Shown one piece after another: positions 1 through 5,314 of a DNA stretch of 6,021 nt; position 1 is the stretch's first letter, and every line of letters begins with the position of its first letter. The position numbers and the translations under genes were made by a program. The stretch comes from an uncultured Oscillibacter sp. (lineage in GTDB: Bacteria; Bacillota; Clostridia; Oscillospirales; Oscillospiraceae). The DNA lies in NCBI GenBank assembly GCA_946530565.1, contig CAMNAE010000113.1, positions 1 to 6,021 on the forward strand, written 5' to 3'. The notes beneath the pieces are model-generated. The model ran no database searches and had not been told where the DNA came from. It saw only the letters and a program-made list of their open reading frames with translations.

Positions 1-103
1 GCTCTTTTTCGATAACGGTGACCTCGGCGCCCAGCTGTGCGCCGCGGATCGCGGCAACGTAGCCGCCGGGGCCGCCGCCGATGACGATGATCTTCTTAGC
101 CAT
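1..103 (-). CDS. lpdA: Dihydrolipoamide dehydrogenase (E3), N-terminal fragment
   Basis: Only the first 34 codons are inside the window; the gene continues beyond the left edge. The translation starts [20 protein letters not shown], followed by a second-strand segment ending VTVIEKE. This is the classic N-terminal FAD-binding Rossmann fold: beta strand, GGGPGG dinucleotide loop, helix, then an acidic residue ending the second strand. E3 reoxidises the dihydrolipoyl arms of E2 and passes electrons through FAD and a redox disulfide to NAD; the disulfide CxxxxC region is not visible here. The ATG at 103-101 is preceded by AGGAGG (117-112) with an 8-base spacer. The gene lies 18 bases downstream of the E2 stop, so it is the last visible gene of the operon. 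Other FAD pyridine-nucleotide oxidoreductases share this N terminus, but the position directly after E2 makes E3 by far the best call. Confidence 0.9.
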   Translation of the reverse strand, partial: MAKKIIVIGGGPGGYVAAIRGAQLGAEVTVIEKE

Positions 104-111
104 GTCGGTTT

Positions 112-117
112 CCTCCT
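112..117 (-). promoter_or_regulatory. Ribosome binding site of lpdA
   Basis: The sequence AGGAGG, read on the minus strand, lies 8 bases before the lpdA ATG. It fills most of the 18-base gap after the E2 stop codon, which leaves no room for a separate promoter. Confidence 0.8.
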
Positions 118-121
118 GTGA

Positions 122-1705
122 TCAGAGCAGAATGCTCATGGGGTTCTGCAGCAGATCGCGCAGATCCATCTGGAACTTGGCGACGACGGAGCCGTCGAGC
201 AGGCGGTGGTCGAGCACGACGCTCAGACGCATGACCTGCTTCTTCACCACGGTGCCCTCATCGTCCAGAGCGAGCTCGTCCTGGATCGCGCACACGCCGA
301 TGATCACAGCGTCGGGCTGGTTGATGATCGGGGTGAAGGTCTCGATGCCGAACATGCCGAGGTTGGAAACGGTGATCGTGGAGCCGTGATACTCATCGCC
401 GGAGAGCTTGTTCTCCTTGGCGCGGGCGGCCAGATCCTTCGCGGTCGCGGAGATCTCGTCGAGACCCATCTTGTCGGCGTCGCGGATGACGGGGGTGATG
501 AGGCCCTCGTCGAGCGCAACGGCCATGCCGATGTTGACATGCGCACGCTGGATGATCTGCTTGCCGTCCCAGGCCACGCGGATCTCGGGATGGTCATGCA
601 GGCACTTGGCGACGGCCTTGAGCACGAGGTCGTTCACGGAGTACTTCTTGCCGGTGGTGGCGAGGAGCATCTTGCGGAACTTCATGAGCTCGGTCACGTC
701 GACCTTGATGTTCTGGGTGACGCGCGGGATCTCGGTGGTGCTCTGGTGCATACGCTCGGCGATGACCTTGCGCATACCGGAGACCTTGATCACGGTGTCG
801 CCGTCCTGCAGGGCAAGGCCGGTCGCGGGAGCGGCGGGCGCTGCGGCAGGGGCGGGAGCGGCAGCCACGGGAGCCGCGGCGGGAGCGGCAGCCTTCGGAG
901 CGGCGGCGGCAGCCTCAACGTCCTTTACGACGATGCGGCCGGAGGGGCCGGAGCCCACGAGCGTGGAGACGTCGACGCCCAGCGCGGCAGCGCGCTTGCG
1001 GGCGAACGGAGAGATGCGGATGCGCTCGCCGGCGGCACGGACGACGGCCGGAGCGGCAGGGGCAGCAGCGGCCACGGGAGCGGCGGCAGCAACGGGCGCG
1101 GCCGCGGGAGCGGCGCCGCCACAGACATCACCGGGGTTGCCGATGTAGGCAAGAACGCCCTTGACGGGAACATCCTCGCCCTCCTGGGCGACGATCTTCA
1201 AAATGGTGCCGTCGAACTCGCTGGCGACCTCGTTGGTGAGCTTGTCGGTCGTGATCTCGACGATGATATCGCCGGCCTTGACCACGTCGCCCTCTTTGAC
1301 CTTCCAGGCGGAAACGGTGCCCTCTTCCATCGTGAGGCCCAGCTGGGGCATCACGATCTCCTTGGCGGCGGGGCCGGCAGGCGCGGCGGCAGGCGCGGGA
1401 GCGGGAGCAGGTGCGGGAGCGGCCTCGGCAGCGGGCGCCGCGGCGGGAGCGCCGTCGACAGCCTCGCCGGGCTGGCCGATATAGCCGAGCAGGCCCTTGA
1501 CGGGGACGTCGTCGCCCTCCTGGGCTACGATCTTGAGGATCGTGCCCTCGAACTCGCTGGCGACCTCGTTGGTGAGCTTGTCGGTGGTGATCTCAAGGAT
1601 CACGTCGCCTACGTTGACATGATCGCCCTCTTTGACCTTCCATGCGGAGACGGTGCCCTCTTCCATGGTCAGGCCCAGCTGGGGCATCAGAATTGCATTA
1701 GCCAT
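122..1705 (-). CDS. Dihydrolipoamide acyltransferase (E2) with two lipoyl domains
   Basis: This 527-residue protein is the core of the dehydrogenase complex. It moves the acyl group from E1 to CoA on swinging lipoyl arms. Visible architecture: lipoyl domain 1 (about 3-80, EITTDK with target Lys43), Ala/Pro linker (about 86-114), lipoyl domain 2 (about 115-191, EITTDK with Lys155), Ala/Pro/Val linker (198-222), peripheral subunit-binding domain (about 228-264, ISPFARKRAAALGVD then GSGPSGRIVVKDV), third Ala/Pro linker (265-294) and catalytic acyltransferase domain (about 300-527). The last carries GMRKVIAERM, SNLGMFG (447-453), PIINQP and the active-site DHRLLDG with His500 and Asp504. It looks intact. 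The start follows a TAAGGAGG in which the E1 beta stop runs into the Shine-Dalgarno, so translation is probably coupled. The acyl specificity (acetyl or branched-chain; AcoC- or PdhC-like) is not certain. The LGLTMEEG lipoyl start is common in AcoC-type E2 proteins. Confidence 0.95.
   Translation of the reverse strand: MANAILMPQLGLTMEEGTVSAWKVKEGDHVNVGDVILEITTDKLTNEVASEFEGTILKIVAQEGDDVPVKGLLGYIGQPGEAVDGAPAAAPAAEAAPAPAPAPAPAAAPAGPAAKEIVMPQLGLTMEEGTVSAWKVKEGDVVKAGDIIVEITTDKLTNEVASEFDGTILKIVAQEGEDVPVKGVLAYIGNPGDVCGGAAPAAAPVAAAAPVAAAAPAAPAVVRAAGERIRISPFARKRAAALGVDVSTLVGSGPSGRIVVKDVEAAAAAPKAAAPAAAPVAAAPAPAAAPAAPATGLALQDGDTVIKVSGMRKVIAERMHQSTTEIPRVTQNIKVDVTELMKFRKMLLATTGKKYSVNDLVLKAVAKCLHDHPEIRVAWDGKQIIQRAHVNIGMAVALDEGLITPVIRDADKMGLDEISATAKDLAARAKENKLSGDEYHGSTITVSNLGMFGIETFTPIINQPDAVIIGVCAIQDELALDDEGTVVKKQVMRLSVVLDHRLLDGSVVAKFQMDLRDLLQNPMSILL
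1121..1351 (-). repeat. Lipoyl domain repeat, copy 2 (within E2)
   Basis: Residues 119-195 of E2 are the second copy of an in-frame duplication with a period of exactly 112 codons (336 bases). Against copy 1 I count 64 identical residues of 77. The lipoyl-lysine segment EITTDKLTNEVASEF is identical in both. Most differences are conservative, for example V/I, E/D and Q/N. Confidence 0.9.
1457..1687 (-). repeat. Lipoyl domain repeat, copy 1 (within E2)
   Basis: Residues 7-83 of E2 are the first copy of the duplicated lipoyl domain, from MPQLGLTMEEG through the lipoyl lysine (Lys43) to IGQPGEAV. The close match to copy 2 in both protein and DNA suggests recent duplication or ongoing gene conversion rather than two anciently diverged domains. 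Confidence 0.9.
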
Positions 1706-1712
1706 GGTGGAG

Positions 1713-1718
1713 CCTCCT
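1713..1718 (-). promoter_or_regulatory. Ribosome binding site of E2
   Basis: AGGAGG on the minus strand lies 7 bases before the E2 ATG. Its first base is the last base of the E1 beta stop codon (TAAGGAGG), so ribosomes finishing E1 beta end on the E2 start signal. Confidence 0.8.
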
Positions 1719-2698
1719 TATTTGTTCAGCACGCGCTTGACAGCGGCGGCGATCGTCTCGGGATGCGGGAAGTTCTCGTCCTCCAGAACGGGGGAGAAGG
1801 GAGAGACGATGTTCAGGCCGCAGACACGCTCAACGGGAGCGTCGAGCTCATCGAAGAGCTCCTCGGCGATCTGGGCGGAGAGCTCGCCGGCATAGCTGCC
1901 GCGCTTGACCTCTTCGGAGACGATGATCACGTTGTGGGTCTTGCTGACAGAGGCCTTGATGGCGTCCCAGTCCACGGGGACGAGGGTCCTGAGATCGAGG
2001 ACCTCGGCGTCGATGCCCTCGGCCTCGAGGCTCTTGGCGGCGTCCATGGCGAAGTTGACCTCACGGGACCAGGTGATGATCGTGATGTCCTTGCCCTCGC
2101 GGCGGACCTTCGCCTCACCGATCGGGGTGATGTACTCCTCCTCGGGGATCTCTTCCTTGTGGGCGTAGAGCAGCTTGTGCTCGAACACGATCACGGGGTC
2201 GGGATCGCGGATGGCGGCCTTGATGAGGCCCTTGGCGTCCTCGGCGTTGGAGGGGCAGACGACCTTCAGGCCGGGGAAGTGGCAGGCCAGCGCCTCAAGG
2301 GACTGGGAGTGCTGACCGGCGTTGCGGCGGCCGGAGCCCATGGGCAGGCGCAGCACCAGGGGGATGGAGCACTGTCCGCCGGACATGTACTTCAGCTTGG
2401 CAGCCTGGTTGAAAATGGGGTCAGCGGCCTCGGTGATGAAGTCGTTGTACATGAGCTCGATGACGGGCTTCATGCCGCGCATCGCGGCGCCCACGCCCAT
2501 GCCGCAGAAGCCCTCTTCGGAGATCGGGGTATCGATCACGCGGTTGGGGCCGAACTCTTCCAGAAAACCGGTGGTGATGGCGAACACGTTGCCCATCACG
2601 GCCATATCCTCGCCCATGATGAACACCTTGTCATCACGGCGCATCTCCTCGAGCAGGCCTTCACGAATGGCCTTGCTGACGGTAATCTTCTTGCTCAT
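1718..2698 (-). CDS. 2-oxoacid/acetoin dehydrogenase E1 component, beta subunit
   Basis: This is a 326-residue transketolase-type beta subunit. With E1 alpha it forms the TPP-dependent heterotetramer that decarboxylates or cleaves the substrate and acylates the lipoyl arm of E2. Visible family features: ITVSKAIREGLLEEM at the start, VFIMGED (25-31), RVIDTPISEEG (53-63, with the conserved Glu61 that contacts the TPP aminopyrimidine), ELMYNDF, LRLPMGSG, HSQSLEA, GLKVVCPSN and a C-terminal transketolase domain of the usual length (TIITWSREV, DLRTLVPVDWDAI, VSEEVKRGSYAGELSAQIAEE). The ATG at 2698-2696 is chosen because it overlaps the E1 alpha stop as ATGA, the usual sign of coupled translation, with GAAAGG 11 bases upstream. 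A GTG at 2710 would add MCGK, but it sits directly after that GAAAGG. It could be called acoB or pdhB. Confidence 0.94.
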   Translation of the reverse strand: MSKKITVSKAIREGLLEEMRRDDKVFIMGEDMAVMGNVFAITTGFLEEFGPNRVIDTPISEEGFCGMGVGAAMRGMKPVIELMYNDFITEAADPIFNQAAKLKYMSGGQCSIPLVLRLPMGSGRRNAGQHSQSLEALACHFPGLKVVCPSNAEDAKGLIKAAIRDPDPVIVFEHKLLYAHKEEIPEEEYITPIGEAKVRREGKDITIITWSREVNFAMDAAKSLEAEGIDAEVLDLRTLVPVDWDAIKASVSKTHNVIIVSEEVKRGSYAGELSAQIAEELFDELDAPVERVCGLNIVSPFSPVLEDENFPHPETIAAAVKRVLNK

Positions 2699-3705
2699 CT
2701 TGCCACACACCTTTCGTTATCAGCGGAGTACATGTCGTCGGTCACCTCAGAGGGATCGGGATACGGAGACTCGTCGGCGAACTTCACAGCCTCGTCCATC
2801 TCGGCCTGAGCGGCAGCCTTGATCGCGTCGAGCTCGTCCTGGGTCGCGCCGGCGGCCAGGCAGAGCTTGCCGGTCTTCTCGATGGAGTCGTTGGCAAGCG
2901 CGTTCTCCATGTATTCCTTCGGGCGATACACGGCGGGATCGCCGCAGTAGTGGCCCTGATAGCGATAGACCTTCGCCTCAACGACATAGGGGCCCTTGCC
3001 GCTGCGGGCATGCTCCATGGCCTTGAGCATGGCCTCGTGCACGGCGATGACGTCGGTGCCGTCGACCACGGCGTACTCAACGTTGTAAGCGGCGGCGCGG
3101 GTCGCGAGGTCGGGGGTGTTGGTCACGCGGTGGATCTCGGTGGACACGCCGTAGCAGTTGTTCTCGATGAACCATACCATGGGGAGCTTCCAGGTAGCCG
3201 CCATGTTCAGGGACTCATGGAAGGAGCCCTCGTTGGTGGAACCGTCGCCGAAGCAGCCGACGGTCACGGCGTCGTCGCCCATGATCTTGCTGGCGAGCGC
3301 GGAGCCGGCGGAGATGCACTGGCCGGCACCCACGATGCCGTTGGCGCCCAGATGGTTCATCTTGGCCATATCGGCGATGTGCATGGAGCCGCCCTTGCCC
3401 TTGCAGTAGCCGGTGCGCTTGCCGAAGAGCTCAGCCATGGCGAGCTTGGGGTCACCGCCGCGCGCAATCACGTGGCCGTGGCCGCGGTGGGTGGAGGTGA
3501 AATAGTCCTGGGGCTGGATCGCTGCGAAGGCACCCGCCTCTGCGGCCTCCTGACCGATGCTCAGATGGATGTTGCCGGCCAGCATACCCTTGGTGAAGCA
3601 CTCTGCCGCGTGCTCTTCAAAAGCACGGATACGCACCTGCGTGGTGTAGAAGCCCAGCAGCTGTTCCTTGCTGTACTTCGCCTTCTTAGCTTCTCTTTTA
3701 GCCAA
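2695..3705 (-). CDS. 2-oxoacid/acetoin dehydrogenase E1 component, alpha subunit (TPP-binding)
   Basis: This 336-residue protein of normal family length binds thiamine diphosphate and Mg at the first catalytic step of the complex. It has HLSIGQEA (47-54), THRGHGH (72-78, the His loop over the active site), KGKGGSMHIAD (102-112), GANGIVGAG, and the TPP fold from G153-D154-G155 (GDGSTNEG) to IENN (180-183). It ends in a helical region after YRYQGHYCGD. The run THRGHGH, ELFGKRTGYCKGKGGSMHIAD and LGANGIVGAG resembles acetoin dehydrogenase AcoA more than pyruvate dehydrogenase, which typically has GHSMSDP where this protein has GHYCGDP. This is from memory of the families, and the substrate remains open. 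The start is TTG: an in-frame TGA lies three codons upstream and the next Met is residue 41. AAAGG lies 11 bases before the TTG. The stop overlaps E1 beta by four bases. Confidence 0.93.
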   Translation of the reverse strand: MAKREAKKAKYSKEQLLGFYTTQVRIRAFEEHAAECFTKGMLAGNIHLSIGQEAAEAGAFAAIQPQDYFTSTHRGHGHVIARGGDPKLAMAELFGKRTGYCKGKGGSMHIADMAKMNHLGANGIVGAGQCISAGSALASKIMGDDAVTVGCFGDGSTNEGSFHESLNMAATWKLPMVWFIENNCYGVSTEIHRVTNTPDLATRAAAYNVEYAVVDGTDVIAVHEAMLKAMEHARSGKGPYVVEAKVYRYQGHYCGDPAVYRPKEYMENALANDSIEKTGKLCLAAGATQDELDAIKAAAQAEMDEAVKFADESPYPDPSEVTDDMYSADNERCVAR

Positions 3706-3716
3706 AATTGTTCACG

Positions 3717-3721
3717 CCTTT
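3717..3721 (-). promoter_or_regulatory. Weak ribosome binding site of E1 alpha (TTG start)
   Basis: AAAGG lies 11 bases before the TTG start. Both this start and that of E1 beta (GAAAGG, also 11 bases) are weaker and more widely spaced than the AGGAGG sites of E2, lpdA and the PPC gene. This hints at lower initiation for E1 than for E2 and E3. Confidence 0.5.
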
Positions 3722-3767
3722 CATTGATTTTTGCGGAGTGGATGGATGTTTTTTATCGGTACTCTGC

Positions 3768-4253
3768 TTACGCCTGCCGGGGCGCGAACAGGGGAACCTC
3801 CAGCTCGGGGTCAAACTTGCGGCCCATGACCAGGCCTTCGATCTCGGCGATGATGACGTCGACGGTCAGAAGCACCTTCGTGCCCTCGACCAGGTGGCCG
3901 CCGTGCGCGCCGCCGTGACGGTCGCTCAGCGACACATGCACATGCAGGTTGGTGTTGCCCTCGTCGTCGTGGCAGATGATGCCGCTGGCGTTCGTGAGCT
4001 CGATGGGGCCGGTGAGATGCAGCGTCTCGCCGTAGCCGTAGCCGGCCTTGGTCGGGAGCTCCACGGGGTTGCAGTAGCACACGCCGTTGAGGGAGCCGAT
4101 CGCGCTCAGGATGACGCCGTTATTGATGCCCTTGCGGCGGCAGGCCTCCTGCAATCCGAGCAGCACATCGACGCCGGGGGTCAGGCGGATCGCCACGACG
4201 CGGCCGAGCTTGCCTTCTGCCATGTGGATCAGAGCGTTTTCCATGTTTTCCAT
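3768..4253 (-). CDS. PPC/DUF296-domain protein (PD1-like putative DNA-binding family)
   Basis: This 161-residue protein is almost entirely one PPC (plant and prokaryote conserved, DUF296) domain. Visible features: a first strand GRVVAIRLTPGVDVL (17-31), helix EACRRKGI, the GVILSAIGSLNGV segment (46-58), and the family hallmark LHVHVSLSD (103-111, His104 and His106) followed by GAHGGHLVEG (His120). These three histidines are the likely metal-binding set. Single-domain bacterial members are annotated as DNA-binding by similarity to plant PD1/AHL proteins, but no AT-hook is present here, so an enzymatic or small-molecule role is equally possible. The ATG at 4253 is chosen because GGAGG lies 7 bases upstream; an in-frame TTG at 4268 would lie upstream of that Shine-Dalgarno. 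The gene sits 56 bases after the MBL gene and 62 before E1 alpha. Its exact function is unknown. Confidence 0.85.
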   Translation of the reverse strand: MENMENALIHMAEGKLGRVVAIRLTPGVDVLLGLQEACRRKGINNGVILSAIGSLNGVCYCNPVELPTKAGYGYGETLHLTGPIELTNASGIICHDDEGNTNLHVHVSLSDRHGGAHGGHLVEGTKVLLTVDVIIAEIEGLVMGRKFDPELEVPLFAPRQA

Positions 4254-4260
4254 GATGATG

Positions 4261-4265
4261 CCTCC
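4261..4265 (-). promoter_or_regulatory. Ribosome binding site fixing the PPC-gene start
   Basis: GGAGG lies 7 bases before the ATG at 4253. A longer reading from the TTG at 4268 would include this sequence in the coding region, so the site argues for the shorter 161-residue protein. Confidence 0.75.
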
Positions 4266-4291
4266 CAATCACATAAATATAAAGATCAAAA

Positions 4292-4305
4292 CGTGCAAAA
4301 GCACG
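4292..4305 (-). terminator. Small hairpin between MBL and PPC genes, possible weak attenuator
   Basis: On the minus strand CGTGC-TTTT-GCACG forms a 5-bp stem with a 4-base loop, starting 5 bases after the MBL stop and followed by GTTTTGATCTTT-like T-rich sequence. The stem is short and the T-run is interrupted, so full termination is unlikely. Partial attenuation or protection of the upstream mRNA end is possible. Confidence 0.3.
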
Positions 4306-4309
4306 GGGA

Positions 4310-5077
4310 TCACAGTTCGATGTGCTGAAGCGGATCGCAGAGGATATCGACCTCAGGTCCGTCGAGCGGCCAGCGGAGCACGTCCCGCGCGAGCGAGTCG
4401 CGCATTTTGAGCGAATCCTCGCCGGAGAAGGGGATATGATAGATGCAGTAGCGCGCGGTGTTGAACTGGCCGCGGAAGAAATGCCTGCTTCTGATCGCGT
4501 TGAAGAAAAGCGGATTGATGAACACGGCCGATAAAAACGTGCCGGAGAGTTGCTCGAAGCGCTCGTGGACGTAGTCGGCGTCGGCCGTGAAGAGCACCTG
4601 TCTGCCGCCGAAGTTGATGAGGAAGCAGAAGTGCGGCACACCCCGGAACTGCTCGTCCAGGTGCCAGGTCTGGATCGGACGCACAACGATGCGCGGCTCG
4701 ATGCGGAAGCTCGCCCGGTTCGTAAGCGGCGAGAGCTCAACGCAGGGGATGTGGTTCTCTTTTAAAAAGCCCGTGAGCCCGCAGCGCTCGGCTTCCTCGC
4801 ACTGGGGCATGAACACGCCGCGCACATGCCGGACCTTCAGGTACTCCAAAACCATGCGGGGCGTGAAGTGGTCCGGGTGGCGGTGGGTGAAGAAGAGATA
4901 GTCGATGTGGTCAAAGGGCGGCTCGCCCGCCAGCAGCTCTTCCCACATCTCGGGGCGGAGATTGCTGAAGGGGTGACCCTTGCGGCCGTAGATCGCGTCC
5001 ATCAGGATCCTGACCCCGTCAAATTCCAGCAAAAGTCCCGCGTTGGCCACCAGCGTGACCCGCAGCGCTCTGTCCAT
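4310..5077 (-). CDS. Metallo-beta-lactamase-fold hydrolase
   Basis: This 255-residue protein of the MBL superfamily looks closest to the UlaG-like/lactamase_B_2 group. It opens with the fold's first strands (LRVTLVANAGLLLEFDGVRI, then LMDAIYG). It has the metal-binding FTHRHPDHF motif (His65, His67, Asp69, His70), a later His139 in QTWH, Asp166/Asp168 in FTADADY (the bridging-Asp position) and His214 in IYHIPF. So a complete two-metal site is plausible. There is no signal peptide, so it is probably cytoplasmic. The substrate is unknown; relatives hydrolyse lactones, phosphodiesters and thioesters. As the first gene of the dehydrogenase operon it could prepare the substrate or clear an acyl thioester by-product. 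The ATG at 5077 has GGAGG with a 5-base spacer. The upstream ATG at 5092 has no visible site of its own, and its added codons would contain that Shine-Dalgarno. Confidence 0.87.
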   Translation of the reverse strand: MDRALRVTLVANAGLLLEFDGVRILMDAIYGRKGHPFSNLRPEMWEELLAGEPPFDHIDYLFFTHRHPDHFTPRMVLEYLKVRHVRGVFMPQCEEAERCGLTGFLKENHIPCVELSPLTNRASFRIEPRIVVRPIQTWHLDEQFRGVPHFCFLINFGGRQVLFTADADYVHERFEQLSGTFLSAVFINPLFFNAIRSRHFFRGQFNTARYCIYHIPFSGEDSLKMRDSLARDVLRWPLDGPEVDILCDPLQHIEL

Positions 5078-5082
5078 CGGCC

Positions 5083-5087
5083 CCTCC
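5083..5087 (-). promoter_or_regulatory. Ribosome binding site fixing the MBL-gene start
   Basis: GGAGG (within GGAGGGG) lies 5 bases before the ATG at 5077. It falls between the two candidate ATGs and supports only the downstream one. Confidence 0.65.
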
Positions 5088-5106
5088 GTCATCCCGGCCG
5101 CAATCA

Positions 5107-5127
5107 GTCATCTTATGACATAATGTC
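5107..5127. promoter_or_regulatory. Candidate GntR operator 1 (operon side), clustered palindromes
   Basis: Three perfect inverted repeats overlap here. GTCAT-CTT-ATGAC lies at 5107-5119, TTATG-A-CATAA at 5113-5123, and GACAT-A-ATGTC at 5117-5127. Read on the minus strand the first is GTCATAAGATGAC, which matches operator 2 at 10 of 13 positions. The cluster lies in the predicted leader of the MBL operon, about 30 bases before its ATG and downstream of the best promoter. Repression by roadblock, or two dimers binding side by side, would fit. FadR/FCD-type GntR proteins bind short palindromes of this size. That this particular protein binds here is inferred from position and from the matching second site. 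Confidence 0.55.
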
Positions 5128-5152
5128 CGCGTGCCTTGTTCTTCACTTTGCA

Positions 5153-5180
5153 ATATTATCATTTTCAAGGCGAAAGTCAA
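5153..5180 (-). promoter_or_regulatory. Candidate promoter of the MBL-PPC-dehydrogenase operon
   Basis: On the minus strand there is a -35 TTGACT (5180-5175, 5 of 6 consensus bases), a 16-base spacer and a -10 TAATAT (5158-5153, 4 of 6), with a TG one base before the -10 (extended -10). An A/T-rich tract lies directly upstream at about 5185-5206 and could act as an UP element. Transcription would start near 5146, giving a leader of about 70 bases that carries operator 1. Confidence 0.55.
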
Positions 5181-5279
5181 TCCGAAATATAAAAAATTTC
5201 CAAATTCGGCGTTTTGCCCGGAAAGTCTCTGTGTAGATTGTGCACATTTCCGAAAGCATTTTTCTGTTTGAAAAAGCGC

Positions 5280-5308
5280 TTGCAATTTTCGGGCATAAGA
5301 CGTAAGAT
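5280..5308 (+). promoter_or_regulatory. Candidate promoter of the GntR gene
   Basis: There is a -35 TTGCAA (5280-5285) and a -10 TAAGAT (5303-5308) separated by the ideal 17 bases; each hexamer matches consensus at 4 of 6. The -10 sits inside operator 2, which predicts that a protein bound there would block RNA polymerase. Transcription would begin near 5315, with a leader of about 40 bases. Confidence 0.5.
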
Positions 5309-5314
5309 GTCTTA
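5296..5314. promoter_or_regulatory. Candidate GntR operator 2 (autoregulatory)
   Basis: TAAGACGTAAGATGTCTTA is a 19-bp palindrome with 8-base arms around AAG and one G/T mismatch between arms. Its core, GACGTAAGATGTC (5299-5311), is the partner of GTCATAAGATGAC in operator 1. It overlaps the -10 of the GntR promoter and lies about 43 bases before that gene's ATG, as expected of an autorepressor site. Confidence 0.6.

Noticed and set aside
206..2809. An 867-codon open frame on the plus strand opposite E2 and E1 beta
   Set aside because: It is antisense to two well-recognised enzymes, has the repetitive Gly/Asp/Leu/Ala/His make-up typical of a shadow of GC-rich genes, shows no known domain and crosses the E1 beta/E2 boundary.
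3706..3767. A separate promoter or terminator between the PPC gene and E1 alpha
   Set aside because: I see neither a convincing -35/-10 pair nor a stable stem in these 62 bases, so co-transcription is the simpler reading.
2950..3918. A 322-codon plus-strand open frame opposite E1 alpha
   Set aside because: Same shadow composition, antisense to a fully motif-supported gene, and it crosses a gene boundary without any domain signal.
3708..4328. A 206-codon plus-strand open frame opposite the PPC gene
   Set aside because: It is the antisense of a clear PPC-domain gene and is low in recognisable structure; its C-terminal part only reads through the intergenic gap.
5182..5209. CCGAA...TTCGG inverted repeat as a terminator
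   Set aside because: The arms are 5 bp with an 18-base AT-rich loop and no T-run after them; the tract is better explained as an A/T-rich UP-like element.
5239..5246. The palindrome TGTGCACA as a possible regulator site
   Set aside because: Eight bases with no partner copy in the window and not matching the wider CRP/FNR layout; too short to claim.
5268..5286. A CcpA cre-like site (TTGAAAAAGCGCTTGCAA)
   Set aside because: The spacing between the TG and the central CG is too long by two bases for the cre consensus, and only the inner AAGCGCTT is symmetric.
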